From Diphasiastrum complanatum (taxonomy: Eukaryota; Streptophyta; Lycopodiopsida; Lycopodiales; Lycopodiaceae): DNA of 64,000 bases. Each line of letters opens with the position of its first letter. Positions within the stretch are counted from its first letter, which is position 1. Positions 46,980-57,751 of the stretch are shown piece by piece. Location of the stretch: positions 26,500,394 to 26,564,393 of the forward strand of contig CM055104.1 of NCBI GenBank assembly GCA_029204225.1, read 5' to 3'. The translations under genes and the position numbers were made by a program. Below the pieces are notes generated by a model. That model made no database searches and was not told the origin of the DNA. It worked only from the letters and a program-made list of their open reading frames with translations.

Positions 46980-49571
46980 TCACACTCCCTCTTCAACTAG
47001 TTTTGGCATAGTTTTGACAATAGAACTTTGATCCAACTTTAGAATGATCTCCATCCTAAGTATAGATCTTCTTTCTAAGGTTCTAAAGTATCTTTCATAA
47101 TTGATATAGAGAATAGTGTCCAAATTGGATGCTTCACTATTTCTTACATCAATTTTACACATCAAGATATAACTAGAACATGAAAAATCAAATAGAATGT
47201 GAATGAAATGATTCCTCCATGTTTCAAACTTTGAACTCTCTGGAAAATTACAGCAACCAAACAATAAATGTGAGTGATGACCATTTGCTTGCTTGTCTCC
47301 TCCAACTTTGTCCTTTCTTGATATGACTCCACCATAAAACTCCATGAATGAGCCTCCATCTCCATCTTGCCACAAGAAACCATCAAACCTTGGAGATCCA
47401 TGAGTAGGTGAGTACATACATGATGCAAATCTAGCACCACATGACTCCATAAACCAAGTAGTTTGCACTAGTCCATCTTCAAGATCTACTTGACACAAGA
47501 AAATGACCATGAATTCACCAAAAATTGACAATCTCCAAGTATTGGCACCAAGTAGTTCAACACTTGAGAACTTAGCCATAAATGAGTGACATAATGAACC
47601 TCCAATAACTTCATTTCCATCAGCAAAACCAGCCAAGAATGCTAGTACAACTCCAACAATAAGATATTGCAAGACAATGTAGCTAGTTTGTCCATATCTT
47701 GACAATTTGCACACATCCACATGAAATAGCTCAAACATGAGATAGAACAAGTAAAGTAAACTTGAACAACACTTCATTGCTGCTCCTTTGACCTTAATTG
47801 AGTCTTCAATAAGTTGCAAAAACAAATCCATAACATCTTTGCCAAATAAGCTTCCTTTGATGCTCTTGACTAGCTCCAAATTGCCACCTTTCCTTTTGTG
47901 TCGTTGAAGCCCTTTGAGACCAACCTCTTGATCTTCCTCTTGAACATCAAAGTCATTGAACAAACTTTTCCTTCTAGATCCATTACTTGCTTTTCCAGTA
48001 TGAAAACCATGAGAACCAATATCCACTTGCATAGCATCATCTACACAAGAAAATTCTCCAAGACATGTGAGTAAAGCAAAATGAGTCGCTTCCACTTGCT
48101 TACCTTTCTCTTGGTCATCAAAGATATCAAAGATCTGAATATATTCAGACCTGAACCTTTGGAAATACTCCCTCTCAAACATATGATCTAGATCCAACAA
48201 GATCTCATCCATGCTTGATCTCGATCTTCCACAAAAGTTAGTGAAAACAATGTCATCAATGTCACCATCATAAATCAAAAGATAGATTCCAAACTTTCCA
48301 TTTAACATGAAGTAGAGTAGGTGAAGATGAGTATCAAACCTAAGAAATCCAGCCCTCTTGAGTCCATAACAAACCTCAATAAGCTCACCAATGAGATCTC
48401 CCTTGCCTTGAAGAAGAAATTGCCTCTCGATTTGCTCCATGTAGTCTTCTGCAACCAACCTTTTGCCATCTCGGTCATGAGTGATCAATTCACAATCATA
48501 GAATTTTTTGAGTTGATGAAGAGATGTGAGATCCATGCCTTGGATCTTCCCAAGAACCAATCTTTCATTGCTCTTTCCTTCATAAGACTCCCTCTCAATG
48601 ATTGCATCATAAGAAGTAGAAACCTCAAAAACATTGGAAGCCATGAAAAAAATGATTAGTACCTTCAACATAAGGATGATTGAAGTACTCTCTTTTTTCA
48701 AACAAGAACTTATACTCAATGTTTTAGGTAATGACTCATATGATAATTCTTCTTCCTCACTATCATTCACAATGACATCATTCAAAGTACATCCTACTTT
48801 GAATTCTTCACATACTTCTCTTCTTCTTGACTTGTGACTATCTTCCTCACCAAGTCTCTTGATAGAACCATTTGATCTACTCTCTTTATGAAGACATGTG
48901 ACTCTACTTTCTGGAAAAATGACTTTCTTGGAATCATAACAAAAGAATGTAGAAGAACCACCTCCTTCATGCATGCACCTAGCAACATCCTTTTCCATAT
49001 GATCAAAGAAATCATTAGCAACAATCTTTTCCAAGGAAGAACCTTCTCCTCCATTGATGAAGTTAGCTCTTTCCTTAACTTTTGCATGCTTGCACTTGCC
49101 ATGAAGAACCTTTGAAACACCATCATTATCCTCAAGACTAGCCAAGTTAGCACAAAGATGAACATCTCCAAGAAGCATATTAGATCTTGACCTAGATCTA
49201 ACATAAGGAAGCTTTTTAGACTTTGCATAAGATCCACCAATCTTATTGGTGCTAAAAGGTAACTTTGGAAAGTTGAGACCAATCTCCTTTTCCATTCCAT
49301 CCTTTTTGTTAGCCATAACAAAAGCATCAAGCTTGAAAAGTCTACCTTGTTTATTGCCCCTAGCAACCAAGACTTCTTCCTTTGTAATGAAACAAGCATC
49401 ACCCCCAAACTTTGCCATGTATCCTTTCTCTATCATTTGACCAACACTTAACAAATTCTTTGAAAGTGAAGGAATGTAAAGAACACCATCAAGTCTTGCT
49501 TTCCTATTAGTAGAGAGACAAATAGGAATTGAACCAATACCTTCGATCACACACTCACCGCCATTGGCCAT
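46980..49571 (-). CDS. 863-codon ORF of the Copia-derived element
   Basis: It begins with the standard pre-integrase strand (VLYIPSLSKNLLSVGQMIEKG, NKQGRLFKLDAFVM). It then departs from any integrase: no HHCC finger, no DDE core and no PQQNG motif. Midway, VCYGLKRAGFLRFDTHLH and IYDGDIDDIVFTN recall Copia RT (YGLKQAPRAW, YVDD) in a heavily altered form. A late FADGNEVIGGS faintly recalls RNase H. The frame is uninterrupted for 2.6 kb and joins the protease ORF in the same frame with one TAA (49581-49583) between them. Either it is a chance-open, very diverged pol relic, or a protein kept open for another role. I assign no function. Confidence 0.6.
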   Translation of the reverse strand: MANGGECVIEGIGSIPICLSTNRKARLDGVLYIPSLSKNLLSVGQMIEKGYMAKFGGDACFITKEEVLVARGNKQGRLFKLDAFVMANKKDGMEKEIGLNFPKLPFSTNKIGGSYAKSKKLPYVRSRSRSNMLLGDVHLCANLASLEDNDGVSKVLHGKCKHAKVKERANFINGGEGSSLEKIVANDFFDHMEKDVARCMHEGGGSSTFFCYDSKKVIFPESRVTCLHKESRSNGSIKRLGEEDSHKSRRREVCEEFKVGCTLNDVIVNDSEEEELSYESLPKTLSISSCLKKESTSIILMLKVLIIFFMASNVFEVSTSYDAIIERESYEGKSNERLVLGKIQGMDLTSLHQLKKFYDCELITHDRDGKRLVAEDYMEQIERQFLLQGKGDLIGELIEVCYGLKRAGFLRFDTHLHLLYFMLNGKFGIYLLIYDGDIDDIVFTNFCGRSRSSMDEILLDLDHMFEREYFQRFRSEYIQIFDIFDDQEKGKQVEATHFALLTCLGEFSCVDDAMQVDIGSHGFHTGKASNGSRRKSLFNDFDVQEEDQEVGLKGLQRHKRKGGNLELVKSIKGSLFGKDVMDLFLQLIEDSIKVKGAAMKCCSSLLYLFYLMFELFHVDVCKLSRYGQTSYIVLQYLIVGVVLAFLAGFADGNEVIGGSLCHSFMAKFSSVELLGANTWRLSIFGEFMVIFLCQVDLEDGLVQTTWFMESCGARFASCMYSPTHGSPRFDGFLWQDGDGGSFMEFYGGVISRKDKVGGDKQANGHHSHLLFGCCNFPESSKFETWRNHFIHILFDFSCSSYILMCKIDVRNSEASNLDTILYINYERYFRTLERRSILRMEIILKLDQSSIVKTMPKLVEEGV

Positions 49572-49580
49572 GTGAATTGC

Positions 49581-50550
49581 TTACTTGGCTCCATCATAAG
49601 TGACCAAAGAAGTAAAGAACTCCTTGTGACTAGTCATGTGTGAACTAGCTCCACTATCAATCCACCATGAATCTTTGTCACCTTCACTTGATATTAGACT
49701 TGAAGAACACATCAAAAGAGAATCACCACCACCTAGATCCTCATCATTAGTAGTAAAGTTGATTTGCTTGCTACCTTCATCTCTTTGCTTCTTCAAACAT
49801 TCATTTGCAAAATGCCCTTTGATTCCACAATAAAAGCATTTCAACTTAGACTTATCTTTCTTTTTGCCGAAAGAAGAAGTCTCACCTTGATCTTGCCCTT
49901 TAGACCACTTGCCTTTGCCTTTGCCCTTGAACTTGCCTTTGATGTACATAGCATCCTCTTCATAATGAGATGTCGATGTAGATCCACCTCCTCTTGATTG
50001 AAGCCTATAATCCTCATTCACCAAGATCTCTTGCAAATCCACAATACTTGGCAAAGTCTTTTGAATAAAGATTAGCATGATCATCCAACAAAAGTATAAC
50101 TTGAACAAGTTCTACCTCCTTAATGCTTTCATCAATACATGCTAACTCATCATTGAATGCTTTAACCCTCAAAACAAAAGCATGAGTACTCTCTTCCTTC
50201 TTTTGAAAACTTTGAAAGATTTGCCTCCTAAGATTAAGCACTCTTGATGTAGACTTGGATTCATAAAGCTTCTTTAAAGCTTCCCAAGCCTCCAAAGATG
50301 ATGTGCACTTACCAACTTCCTTGAGAAGTTCATTGGTAACATTCATCTTAATCATGTGTAGAGCTTTCTTTGCTCTCTCGTCATACCTCACTTGATCTTG
50401 AGGTGCTTGAGGCCTCTCCTCCACACCTGCAACAATCTCCATCAACTCATTCATCTCTAATAAGGACTCCATCCTCACCTTCCAAGTAGAATAGTTGATT
50501 GAGGTAAGCCTATCATTGCTCTCCAACATAAAGCCACCACTTGTAGCCAT
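49581..50550 (-). pseudogene. Copia gag and protease start, one frameshift
   Basis: MATSGGFMLESNDRLTS, NYSTWKVRMESLL and KLYESKSTSRVLNLR form the UBN2-type gag. A frameshift near 50065 separates it from LQEILVNEDYRL, a Lys/Gly-rich linker, zinc knuckle CFYCGIKGHFANEC, and protease start WWIDSGASSHMT. It is a close relative of the gag at 20075-18965. Apart from the frameshift and a TAA at 49581 it is well preserved. It would form the virus-like particle of the element. Confidence 0.85.
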
Positions 50551-50691
50551 GTTGCAATGACCTGATCTTCTCTTTCAACTTGTTCCAATGCACAAATCAC
50601 TCTCTTGAATGTCAAAAAATGAACTCAAGAAGAAATCACAAAGATATGGAACCTCTCAAATCTCTTATGTGACTGGCAGGCGTCGTCATTC

Positions 50692-50985
50692 AATATATTC
50701 TCCATATACTTCGCATGCATTCTCAAAGACTTGTAAAAATCTATGAGGGTCTACATTATTGTCGAAGTTTGGTAATTCCAATCTGGGTGTTCATTTATCG
50801 GATCTTGCGGTATGGTGAGCATGTTGAACAGGTTGATCGTCATGGTTATCAAATTGATTAGGTCTCCATATGGATGGTCCAAGATCTTGATTTACCTGAG
50901 ATCTAAGATGATAGGAGTTGTTTTCATCATTTGGATGATTGCTCGGTGTGAACTCATCCATAACTTCTTCTGGTATGTTGGTCAT
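50692..50985 (-). pseudogene. Gypsy gag N-terminal fragment
   Basis: On - one frame reads a hydrophilic N-terminus (50985 to a TGA at 50791), then LELPNFDNNVDPHRFLQVFE and ACEVYGEYIE before a stop at 50692. The LPNFxxxxDPxxFLxxFE text is the start of Ty3-type retrotransposon gag domains. It is cut where the Copia-derived element lies. With the primer site at 51806 on the same strand it forms the 5' part of one Gypsy element. Confidence 0.6.
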
Positions 50986-51104
50986 GAGAACTGGTCATAT
51001 TCAATTCTTCTTTGCTTTTTTTTTATATGTGTGATTGACAGTACCTTAGAATAGAATTAGATTTCCAATAGAAATTCTATAAAAAAATGTTTTGTCAGAT
51101 CTGA

Positions 51105-51560
51105 GTAGAAGCTCGTCGAATGCAACTGGATTGACAATGTCGGATGCAAATTGGATGTAGACGTCGACTGCAACTGTCGGATACAACGTCAGATGGGAAT
51201 TAAGTTCAGATGCACTATCGGATGCAACATTATCGGCTGCAAGTCGTTGGATGCATGTCGGAGATTGTCAAATGCAACGTCAAATGCAATCGTCAGATGG
51301 AATTTGTCGGATGCAACGTCGGACAGAATCTCGTCGGATGGAATATTTAGGTTGGTCGTCGGATACAATGGTTTTGATTAGTCGTCGGATGCAATCATCG
51401 AACACAAAGTCATCGGATGCAATCATCGGACAGAAATGTTTTTAACCGGTAGTCAGATGCAATCGTTGGACGTAGGTCGTCGGATACAATCATCGGACAT
51501 GAGTTTTTTAGCTCGTCGTCGGGTGCACATCGGATGTAATTTTTTTAATTTAGGGTGTCG
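51105..51560 (+). repeat. Degenerate GTCGGATGCAA minisatellite
   Basis: About 30 imperfect copies of a roughly 15-bp unit around TCGGATGCAA (with TCGGATACAA and TCAGATGCAA variants). On - it lies in the leader between the Gypsy primer site and gag. The ORFs through it reflect the repeat. Confidence 0.75.
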
Positions 51561-52394
51561 GGTGCAAGCGGGGGTTCAACCAACTATTCTTCCTCTCCTA
51601 AGAAAAATGCAAGAAACGGTGGATAGCGGTGGGGGCGGTGGGTTTCTAGAACTGTTTGGGGTTGGGTGTTGATCGAATGCGGATCTCAGAGAAGAGATTC
51701 AATGCATGTTGGTAGAAAAAAGATGAATGCAAGAATTCATGCAGGCAAGCAGAATCACATAGAATTAAAAATGGACTGTGAGCAAAATTGAAGAAGATTA
51801 TCAGGAGCAACGGCGCCAATGTTTGCTGATTTTTTGTTATGCTCTCTACAAACTTTCCACTGACAATGAGGACAAGTTCCTATGAGCCTACAGCCGACAG
51901 GGTCCTGCTAAAAAATACTTCCTGAGGAATGCGAATCTTTGCATGATTTAATGCACCTTCACTCAAGTGCTGTGCAAACTTTTTTGTTCACTTAAGCATA
52001 CGATAGATTACGTGGAGGAAAATAAAGGTGTGCGATGATCAAATGAGTGGATTACAGCATCAAGTTACATGCAGAAGCCATTAAACGCTAGAAAATATTT
52101 CAGGCTAATTGGGCACAGGATGTACTATTTGCCACGACCTTTAAGAACTTAAAACTTCTGAGTAGTAGGTCTTATTTCTCGAATGCATACAGCAATGCTG
52201 AAATTTTCTTCAGGGAAGCAGTGCGCTTGTCCTGTTTCTGAAATCAAACGTGTAATTTCAAGACAGGAAAGTAAAGTTGAATGCATACTTTCCTAGCAAT
52301 GTAACACATTCAGTTGTTCCAGTGGAGTTTAGATATACAGAAGGTTTGATTGCTTGCAGATCATAAAGTGTCTTGAAATGAATTGTACGTATCT
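51561..52394 (-). repeat. Gypsy leader and probable 5' LTR remnant
   Basis: The sequence from 51820 upward on - ends AATCAGCAAACA just before the primer site, as an LTR end should. Its other end is not defined, but must stop before the tRNA at 52395. No partner LTR is present. No gene is visible. Confidence 0.35.
51806..51818 (-). other. Gypsy (Athila/Tat-type) primer-binding site
   Basis: On - it reads TGGCGCCGTTGCT, matching the TGGCGCCGTTGCC primer site typical of Athila/Tat Gypsy elements except for the last base. Confidence 0.65.
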
Positions 52395-52468
52395 GACCGC
52401 ATAGCGCAGTGGATTAGCGCGTTGGACTTCGGATCCAAAGGTCGTGGGTTCGAATCCCATTGTGGTCG
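52395..52468 (+). tRNA. tRNA-Arg(TCG)
   Basis: 74 nt, complete cloverleaf. The acceptor is GACCGCA/TGTGGTC with discriminator G. The D arm is GCGC...GCGC. The anticodon stem is TTGGA/TCCAA with loop CTTCGGA (anticodon at 52429-52431). The T arm is GTGGG/CCCAT with the canonical loop TTCGAAT. The B-box GGTTCGAATCC is perfect. It reads CGA codons. It is nuclear in type, and no organelle flank is seen. Confidence 0.93.
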
Positions 52469-52475
52469 TTCTGAA

Positions 52476-52481
52476 TTTTTT
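52476..52481 (+). terminator. Pol III terminator of tRNA-Arg
   Basis: TTTTTT seven bases after the tRNA end, with further T-runs at 52484-52497. It is well placed to stop RNA polymerase III. Confidence 0.85.
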
Positions 52482-53029
52482 GCTTTTTCTTTTTTTGGTT
52501 TATTATGAATGATGTGCCCAAGTATTCTAGGATAATGCCATGCTCGAGCAAAGCTATGAGGGCCATCTATTATATAAGGACGTCACACGGACATAACATC
52601 ATAGACCAAAAAACAACTCAATAAGCACTCTCCAAGCTCAAACCACATAGCAAGACTGTATATCAAAAACTTAAAACATTATACATATAGGACTTTTAGT
52701 GGCAACTCATGCATGACCCACATTGCCATTGACAGGATGTGTGTCCCGTTGATTGCCTCGTCATACGTGCAATTGGTCCTAGTCTCATGATTGGACCCAC
52801 AATACAAAGATATAGTAAGTCTACTTGCCTCATGTTGGGTGAGCAAGCGTGTGTTGGCACTGGTTGGGCTCGCCACTCCGTTCTTTCTTGGTGGAGGACT
52901 GCTACCTCCGCTCCTAGGCGCTGGTTTTCTATCTCGGCCACTTGTAATTGGGCCTGGAGCGGGGCTAGCTGCTGCTGCGCTGAGGTAGCTGCATGTAGCG
53001 CAGGCATCTCAAAGGGAGCCGGAAACCAC

Positions 53030-54235
53030 GACTTAGCTTCCCAGCCTTCAACTCTTGCCATCCAAACCCACTTGACATACAAGCAGCCAACTCGCCAACA
53101 ACGATCAGACTTAACCAACTTGAAGTTCCGAAAACCAACATTGAGATCCAACCTAGCGCCATGCCAGATCGGGGGTCCCGATGTGGGTGACTCCCCTTCA
53201 AGCAAGCCGCCCGACATACATCAAACTTAACCAACTCGAAGCGTTACAAACGAGTAACATCCATTCCAAGCAAGCGGTCTGACTTACATCAGACTTAACC
53301 AACTGAAAGCTTCGTCACGAGCGCTGGAAGCCAACCTGGCGCCATGCCAGACTGGACAGCCATAAACAGGTAACATCCACCCAAGCAAGCCATCCAACTC
53401 AGCCGACAGGTTAGAGCCCGTTCCCCAAGAGCTTAACCCATTCACGTTCATGCAAGGAACACTCAGAACCACAAGCCGCGACAGATATGGAAACAACCAG
53501 TTCCTGGACCAAATGGTCCCGACAGCATACCGCTGGCGCCACGGACCGAATGGTCCCGATGGCATACCGCTGGCGTCCCGGGACATGACCCTCAGCTATG
53601 TGCCAAGTTAAAAATTTTGAAAGCGGCCTTACAACTAGCGCTTTTACCGAACACTGAAACCCAGAAGGTAATCAGAGTCAGCTTGAGGAAAATCCCACTT
53701 TATTGATAAATCTGAGAAGGTTACATTTCAAGTGTGTGACCGACCCTAGTCTCCGGGGCGCTAGCATGCCAAGGCGAGAGCCATGACAACATTCCAGCAA
53801 GGGAGGCTGAGACTTGGTTGGAGCTCGCCCTGAGTCGCAACCCGCACTCCCCTATAGTATTGGTGTGATTCGGCACCCCCCCTCATACCAAGCACTCTAC
53901 CCAAGCTGGTAAAGCACGTTTTTCTCTCTCTAGGATTTTCTCTTTCTAGAAAGTCATTTTCTCTCTCTATATTTTATTGATCCCCAGGCTTCCTTTAATC
54001 ATGCCTAGATCGTGTGAGGTGATTGCACATCGATCTGAGCTCTCTGGACTCCGCTAGAACCGATCAAAGATTTTCAGCCATAGGAACTTGGCGCCGGCTG
54101 GATTCTGGTCACAGTGGCGCCGGGAGCGGCGCCGGCGCCTTTGGAGCCGGGAGCAGCAGGAGCGCTGCTGGCGCCGGGGACATAGCTGGCGCCGATGGCG
54201 CCGGAAGTAAAGCTTGTAAAGGTAGCTTTACAACA
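53030..54235 (-). mobile_element. 1.2-kb insertion in copy B, LTR-like, with tandem repeats
   Basis: It interrupts copy B after LVVDA. On - it starts near TGTTGTAAAGC (54228) and has an AGCC/GGCGCC-rich block (54105-54205). It contains AATAAA-type signals (ATCAATAAAATATAG and ATCAATAAAGTGGG) as seen in LTR R regions. Around 53100-53400 there are three diverged ~110-bp tandem units sharing ATCAGACTTAACCAACT, GCGCCATGCCAGA and CAAGCAAGC. It could be a solo LTR, but the ends and target repeat are not resolved. Confidence 0.45.
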
Positions 54236-54782
54236 CTGCGTCCACCACTAACTTGTAAAGAGCTTTAATATGGTCCTGAAGGGCTGCCTCGTGTTTCTCG
54301 AGCTTCAAGAATGTGGCCTTCTCCGCTTGGTTATGTTGTTGCATCACTTGATTCTCTTGTCGGAGCTGTTCTAGCTCGGCACACAACTTTGTATTATCGG
54401 TAGCCATCTTGACTACACGGCCGTCCAATTTTTGTTTGGCCTCTACCATGTCCTTGAGCAAGGTGCCCCACAGCTAGTAGGCCGTCGTGATGTCTTGTGG
54501 AGCAGCCGATGCGGAGGTACTAGCTGGGCCTTGTTGTGGTATAGCCTCACTCTTCGTCTTCGTCGTCCTCAATTAGGACTTCTGTTGGTACCAGATCCTC
54601 TAGTGCGGTTGGATCAACACGCAGAGAGAAAGAGATAAAAAATGTGGTTTGGAATGTGTCATCGTCTAATGGTTTGTCAGACTTGACATTCTGAGTGGGG
54701 GAATGGGCAGAAGGAGAACTTGACATTCTGATTAGGGGAATTGGCAGAAGGAGAAGTGGGAGTAATGGCAGATGTGTGGATT

Positions 54783-54803
54783 GGGGGGGGGGGGGGGGGG
54801 GGG
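54783..54803 (+). repeat. Poly-G run (21 G)
   Basis: An uninterrupted G run inside copy B; on - it is the codons of the polyproline stretch. It could form a G-quadruplex, and its exact length is likely unreliable. Confidence 0.9.
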
Positions 54804-55015
54804 ATAGGTTGTTCGAAGGAGGGAACGAAGTTGGGCATGGAAAATTGAAGGGAAGTGTCCAAGATGTTTGGGGAAGTGGGTGGGGTGAAGATGACGAGGT
54901 TCATGATAACAAGGGTGCATGGGAAAAGTTGGAAATCTTGCATATTAATGGAGATTGAGGGTGTAGACACAGTGTCTTGGGTGGTGAATGGGATGGAAGA
55001 GGCAATAGTGATGGA

Positions 55016-55425
55016 CATTAGGGCCCTTTTTGAACTCAACAAGGGCCTCTTCCTTGTCTAAACGTGTTTGCTAATTAGAATTAATTAATTCATTAATTGT
55101 CCTACGTGGCAGTTCATCCTGGGTTTATCATACTAGGTTAACTCACACCTCAATAGGCTTCACTTAAGCCTAGTGTAATAAAGTAAGGACACATTATCTT
55201 AATGTAGCCAAAAAAATTTGAATCCAATGAAGACTTTCACTCTTCAAGGCCTTCAAAACTTATTTTAATTAACTCAGAATGAGAAAAAATGGGGCCCAGT
55301 ATTTCTTTGGGCCTCCATTTTTTTAAAAAAATTCAAAAACATTTGGGAGATATGGGAGCTTGCCCCCTCCCCCCCTTCTCTTTTCCTTACATATGTATAT
55401 GTAAGGAGGGGGTCCCATAAGAGGG
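55016..55425 (+). mobile_element. Left half of the foldback element (second copy)
   Basis: From CATTAGGGCCCTTTTTG onward it matches 62527-62930 nearly base for base (shared AACTCAACAAGGGCCTCTTC and TTACATATGTATATGTAAGG). It stops at GGGGGTCCCAT and then runs into Copia RT sequence. It therefore lacks the GC-rich centre and right arm. Confidence 0.85.
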
Positions 55426-55429
55426 AGGT

Positions 55430-55993
55430 CAAGATCGAGTGCCTAACAGACTCGAATCACCAGCTCGAATTCTAGCAGAAATGCTCGAATCAAAATTGAA
55501 CTTGAAACCTACAGAATCGAACTTGAAACCACCTGTAAGAAGATCAGACAGACAACGAAAACCACCAGAAAGGTATGGTCAGGATGTTTTTAATACGGCC
55601 ATCAAAGTTTGTGGATTCTCTGACGAACCTCAAACATTCGAGGAAGCTATAGATGGACCAGATAAAGATCGTTGGATTCAGGCAATGGAGGACGAAATGT
55701 CGTCCATGTACAAGAACAATGTATGGACACTTGCACCTATACCTGATGGCAGAAAACCAGTCAAGTGCAAGTGGATTTATAAGATCAAAACAGGTCCTGA
55801 TGGAGAAAACATCAGATACAAGGCAAGGTTGGTTGCTAAAGGATTTTCACAGAAGTATGAAATCAACTACAATGATACTTTCTCACCGGTAGTCAAACAT
55901 ACATCAATTTGCTTGTTATTTGTGTATGCAGTGGCTCATGATTTGAAAATCCATATTGTGGATGGGAAAACTTCTTTCCTGCATGCAGAATAA
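55430..55993 (+). pseudogene. Copia reverse transcriptase N-terminal fragment
   Basis: One open frame reads RRSDRQRKPPERYG, FEEAIDGPDKDRWIQAMEDE, VKCKWIYKIKTGPDG, YKARLVAKGFSQKYEINYND, TFSPVVK, IVDGKTSFLHAE and stops. This is the start of the Copia RVT_2 domain before the YVDD palm. The rest of pol is missing. It belongs to a different Copia lineage from the 21-27 kb element. Just downstream (56019-56072) CACACGTGTGAAATACAG and TGTACGGACAAC resemble part of that element's LTR. Confidence 0.85.
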
Positions 55994-57089
55994 TGATCAT
56001 TTATTGCTATTTTCGGTTCCACACGTGTGAAATACAGTAGGGTACTGTAATTGTACGGACAACAAACATATTTTATATTTTGGTTCATGTTTGATCAATA
56101 TCCCTTAGAGTTTGCATCTCATTTTGTATGTAGATGCTAATTTTTCTACATTGGCAGGATTGTTGGTTTGCTCCTTATTGTAACCGAAGATCAGGGACAT
56201 GGATTGGATCTTGAATGATCTGAAATCCTTCACAGAACATACAACCCAAAGTTGGTCATGGCCATTCAATCTTTGAAGACCATACTAGTAAAACAAAGGA
56301 AGTATTTTCTTAACCATACTAATTGTCCATTAGGACCAAAAGAATGCTTTACGTGTAGATCTCGAAATGTTTTAAAGAAAAACATCACATAGAGTGGTCA
56401 ATCTCGAGTTATACCAAGGATAATTTTGGTTCAAATGTCATTAAGTTATTTTTCTTTGTATGATTTAATCATGCATGCCATGTGTTGTTGACTTAAGCTT
56501 TTAGTAGCTTAACGCTTGTTTGCATACTTATGCAAAGTAAACTATGGTGATATGTTCAATTACAATTCGACATACATGAGAAAGAACTTCTAAGTGATTA
56601 TCAATGACCTTAAAGTGTGAAAAGATTACTTCTTAGGAAAAATTCCCAAGTTGTAACATTGAAAATCCACATGTTAATAAGAGGCCAAGTCTAAACCTTA
56701 TGCCACCTACCTCAACCTACCTTGCCACATGGCTTCTAGGCTATTTTACACCTAGAATGGGGCGCCCTCATACACTCTTACTTCACCTTCTAACTTATCC
56801 TAACAACTCTCACAAACTAATACACCTCACCCTTTCACTCTCTCAAAATAATACACCTCACCCGTGCACCCATGAACTTGATACCTCACTCACTTTGGAA
56901 TGCTTCTGCACTCTCTATATAAGTGGAAATACGTCCCCCTACCAAGAGGATTCCAAGATTATGCTTCCTAGTTCTTCCTCTTTGTTTGATTTTGTGTTCA
57001 GGTACTTTGGAGAAGGAGCTTGAAGCTTTGGCTCAAGGAGATTTTGCAAAATTTGGATTGGAGGCTTTGGGATCCAAACATCTTCTCTC

Positions 57090-57198
<109 letters not shown>

Positions 57199-57708
57199 CA
57201 TATCTCTTGTGCTACATCTCCATTTTTGGAGTATCTACACCATAAACTAAACTTGGCCATTCCTCTAACTCGGCCCACTACTACCAAAAATCTAGCAACT
57301 CATTTATTATGAAACAAAGCTCTATTTCTCCCAAACTCGGTCTTCAAGAACTGTCCAAAATGATCTTATGATCCTGATCCATGATTTTCCACTATCAAAC
57401 ACACTTGCAAAACTAGATGTATGCATGCATTATGTTCTTTGAAACTTTTTCATGTGTGCATTACTGTGATGATTGCCTTTGCATGTAGCTGTAGTTTGCT
57501 TATTTCCAGTTGCATGTCAAGTTTCTATAATCCTTTATTTTTGCTTTTATGAGGAAAATCCTATGCTTCTGATAAGCTAGATTTGGAAACAAGTCCATTG
57601 AAAGGAACCAAGTTCATGTTCCACTTTCTATGATCCTTTTTGGGAATCAAATGCGTATGTAATTGGCAAAGGACAATTACTTTTGCATAATTAAAAGATA
57701 TCTTTTGA

Positions 57709-57751
57709 GGGGGGGGGGGGGGGGGGGGGGAGGGGGGGAGGGGGGGGGGGG
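57709..57751 (+). repeat. Poly-G tract with two A interruptions
   Basis: 43 bases of G broken only by A at 57731 and 57739. A strong G-quadruplex former whose exact length is uncertain. Confidence 0.9.

Larger units (their letters stand above)
46756..50600 (-). mobile_element. Copia-derived element with atypical ORF
   Basis: On - it has gag and protease start (50550-49581), a long unusual ORF (49571-46980), then GAAGAGGGAGTG as polypurine tract and an LTR-like start TGAGAGATTTC at 46976 running to about 46756. No matching 5' LTR or primer site is visible upstream of gag, so the 5' end is lost. There is no recognisable integrase and only a hint of RT, so it depended on other elements if it ever moved. 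It is inserted at the end of coiled-coil copy A and next to a Gypsy gag scrap. Confidence 0.7.
52780..55012 (-). pseudogene. Coiled-coil ORF, copy B, split by a 1.2-kb insert
   Basis: On - the N-terminal part (55012 to about 54700) has PPTSPN, FVPSFEQPIPPPPPPP and SPSANSP. Then AKQKLDGRVVKMATDNTKLC and NQAEKATFLKLEKHEAALQDHI run to 54240. After an insert, APLQAQLQVAEIENQRLGAEVA and RQVDLL follow (about 53000-52800). Segment by segment this parallels copy A at 45640-46755. Stops and frameshifts make it a relic. It is bounded at 55016 by a foldback element. Confidence 0.6.

Noticed and set aside
48321-49440. Several + strand ORFs opposite the 863-codon ORF
   Set aside because: They are shadows of the longer - strand frame that continues from the gag-protease ORF.
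52739-53230. 163-codon + strand ORF
   Set aside because: It is the antisense shadow of coiled-coil copy B and its insert; the - strand reading matches copy A.
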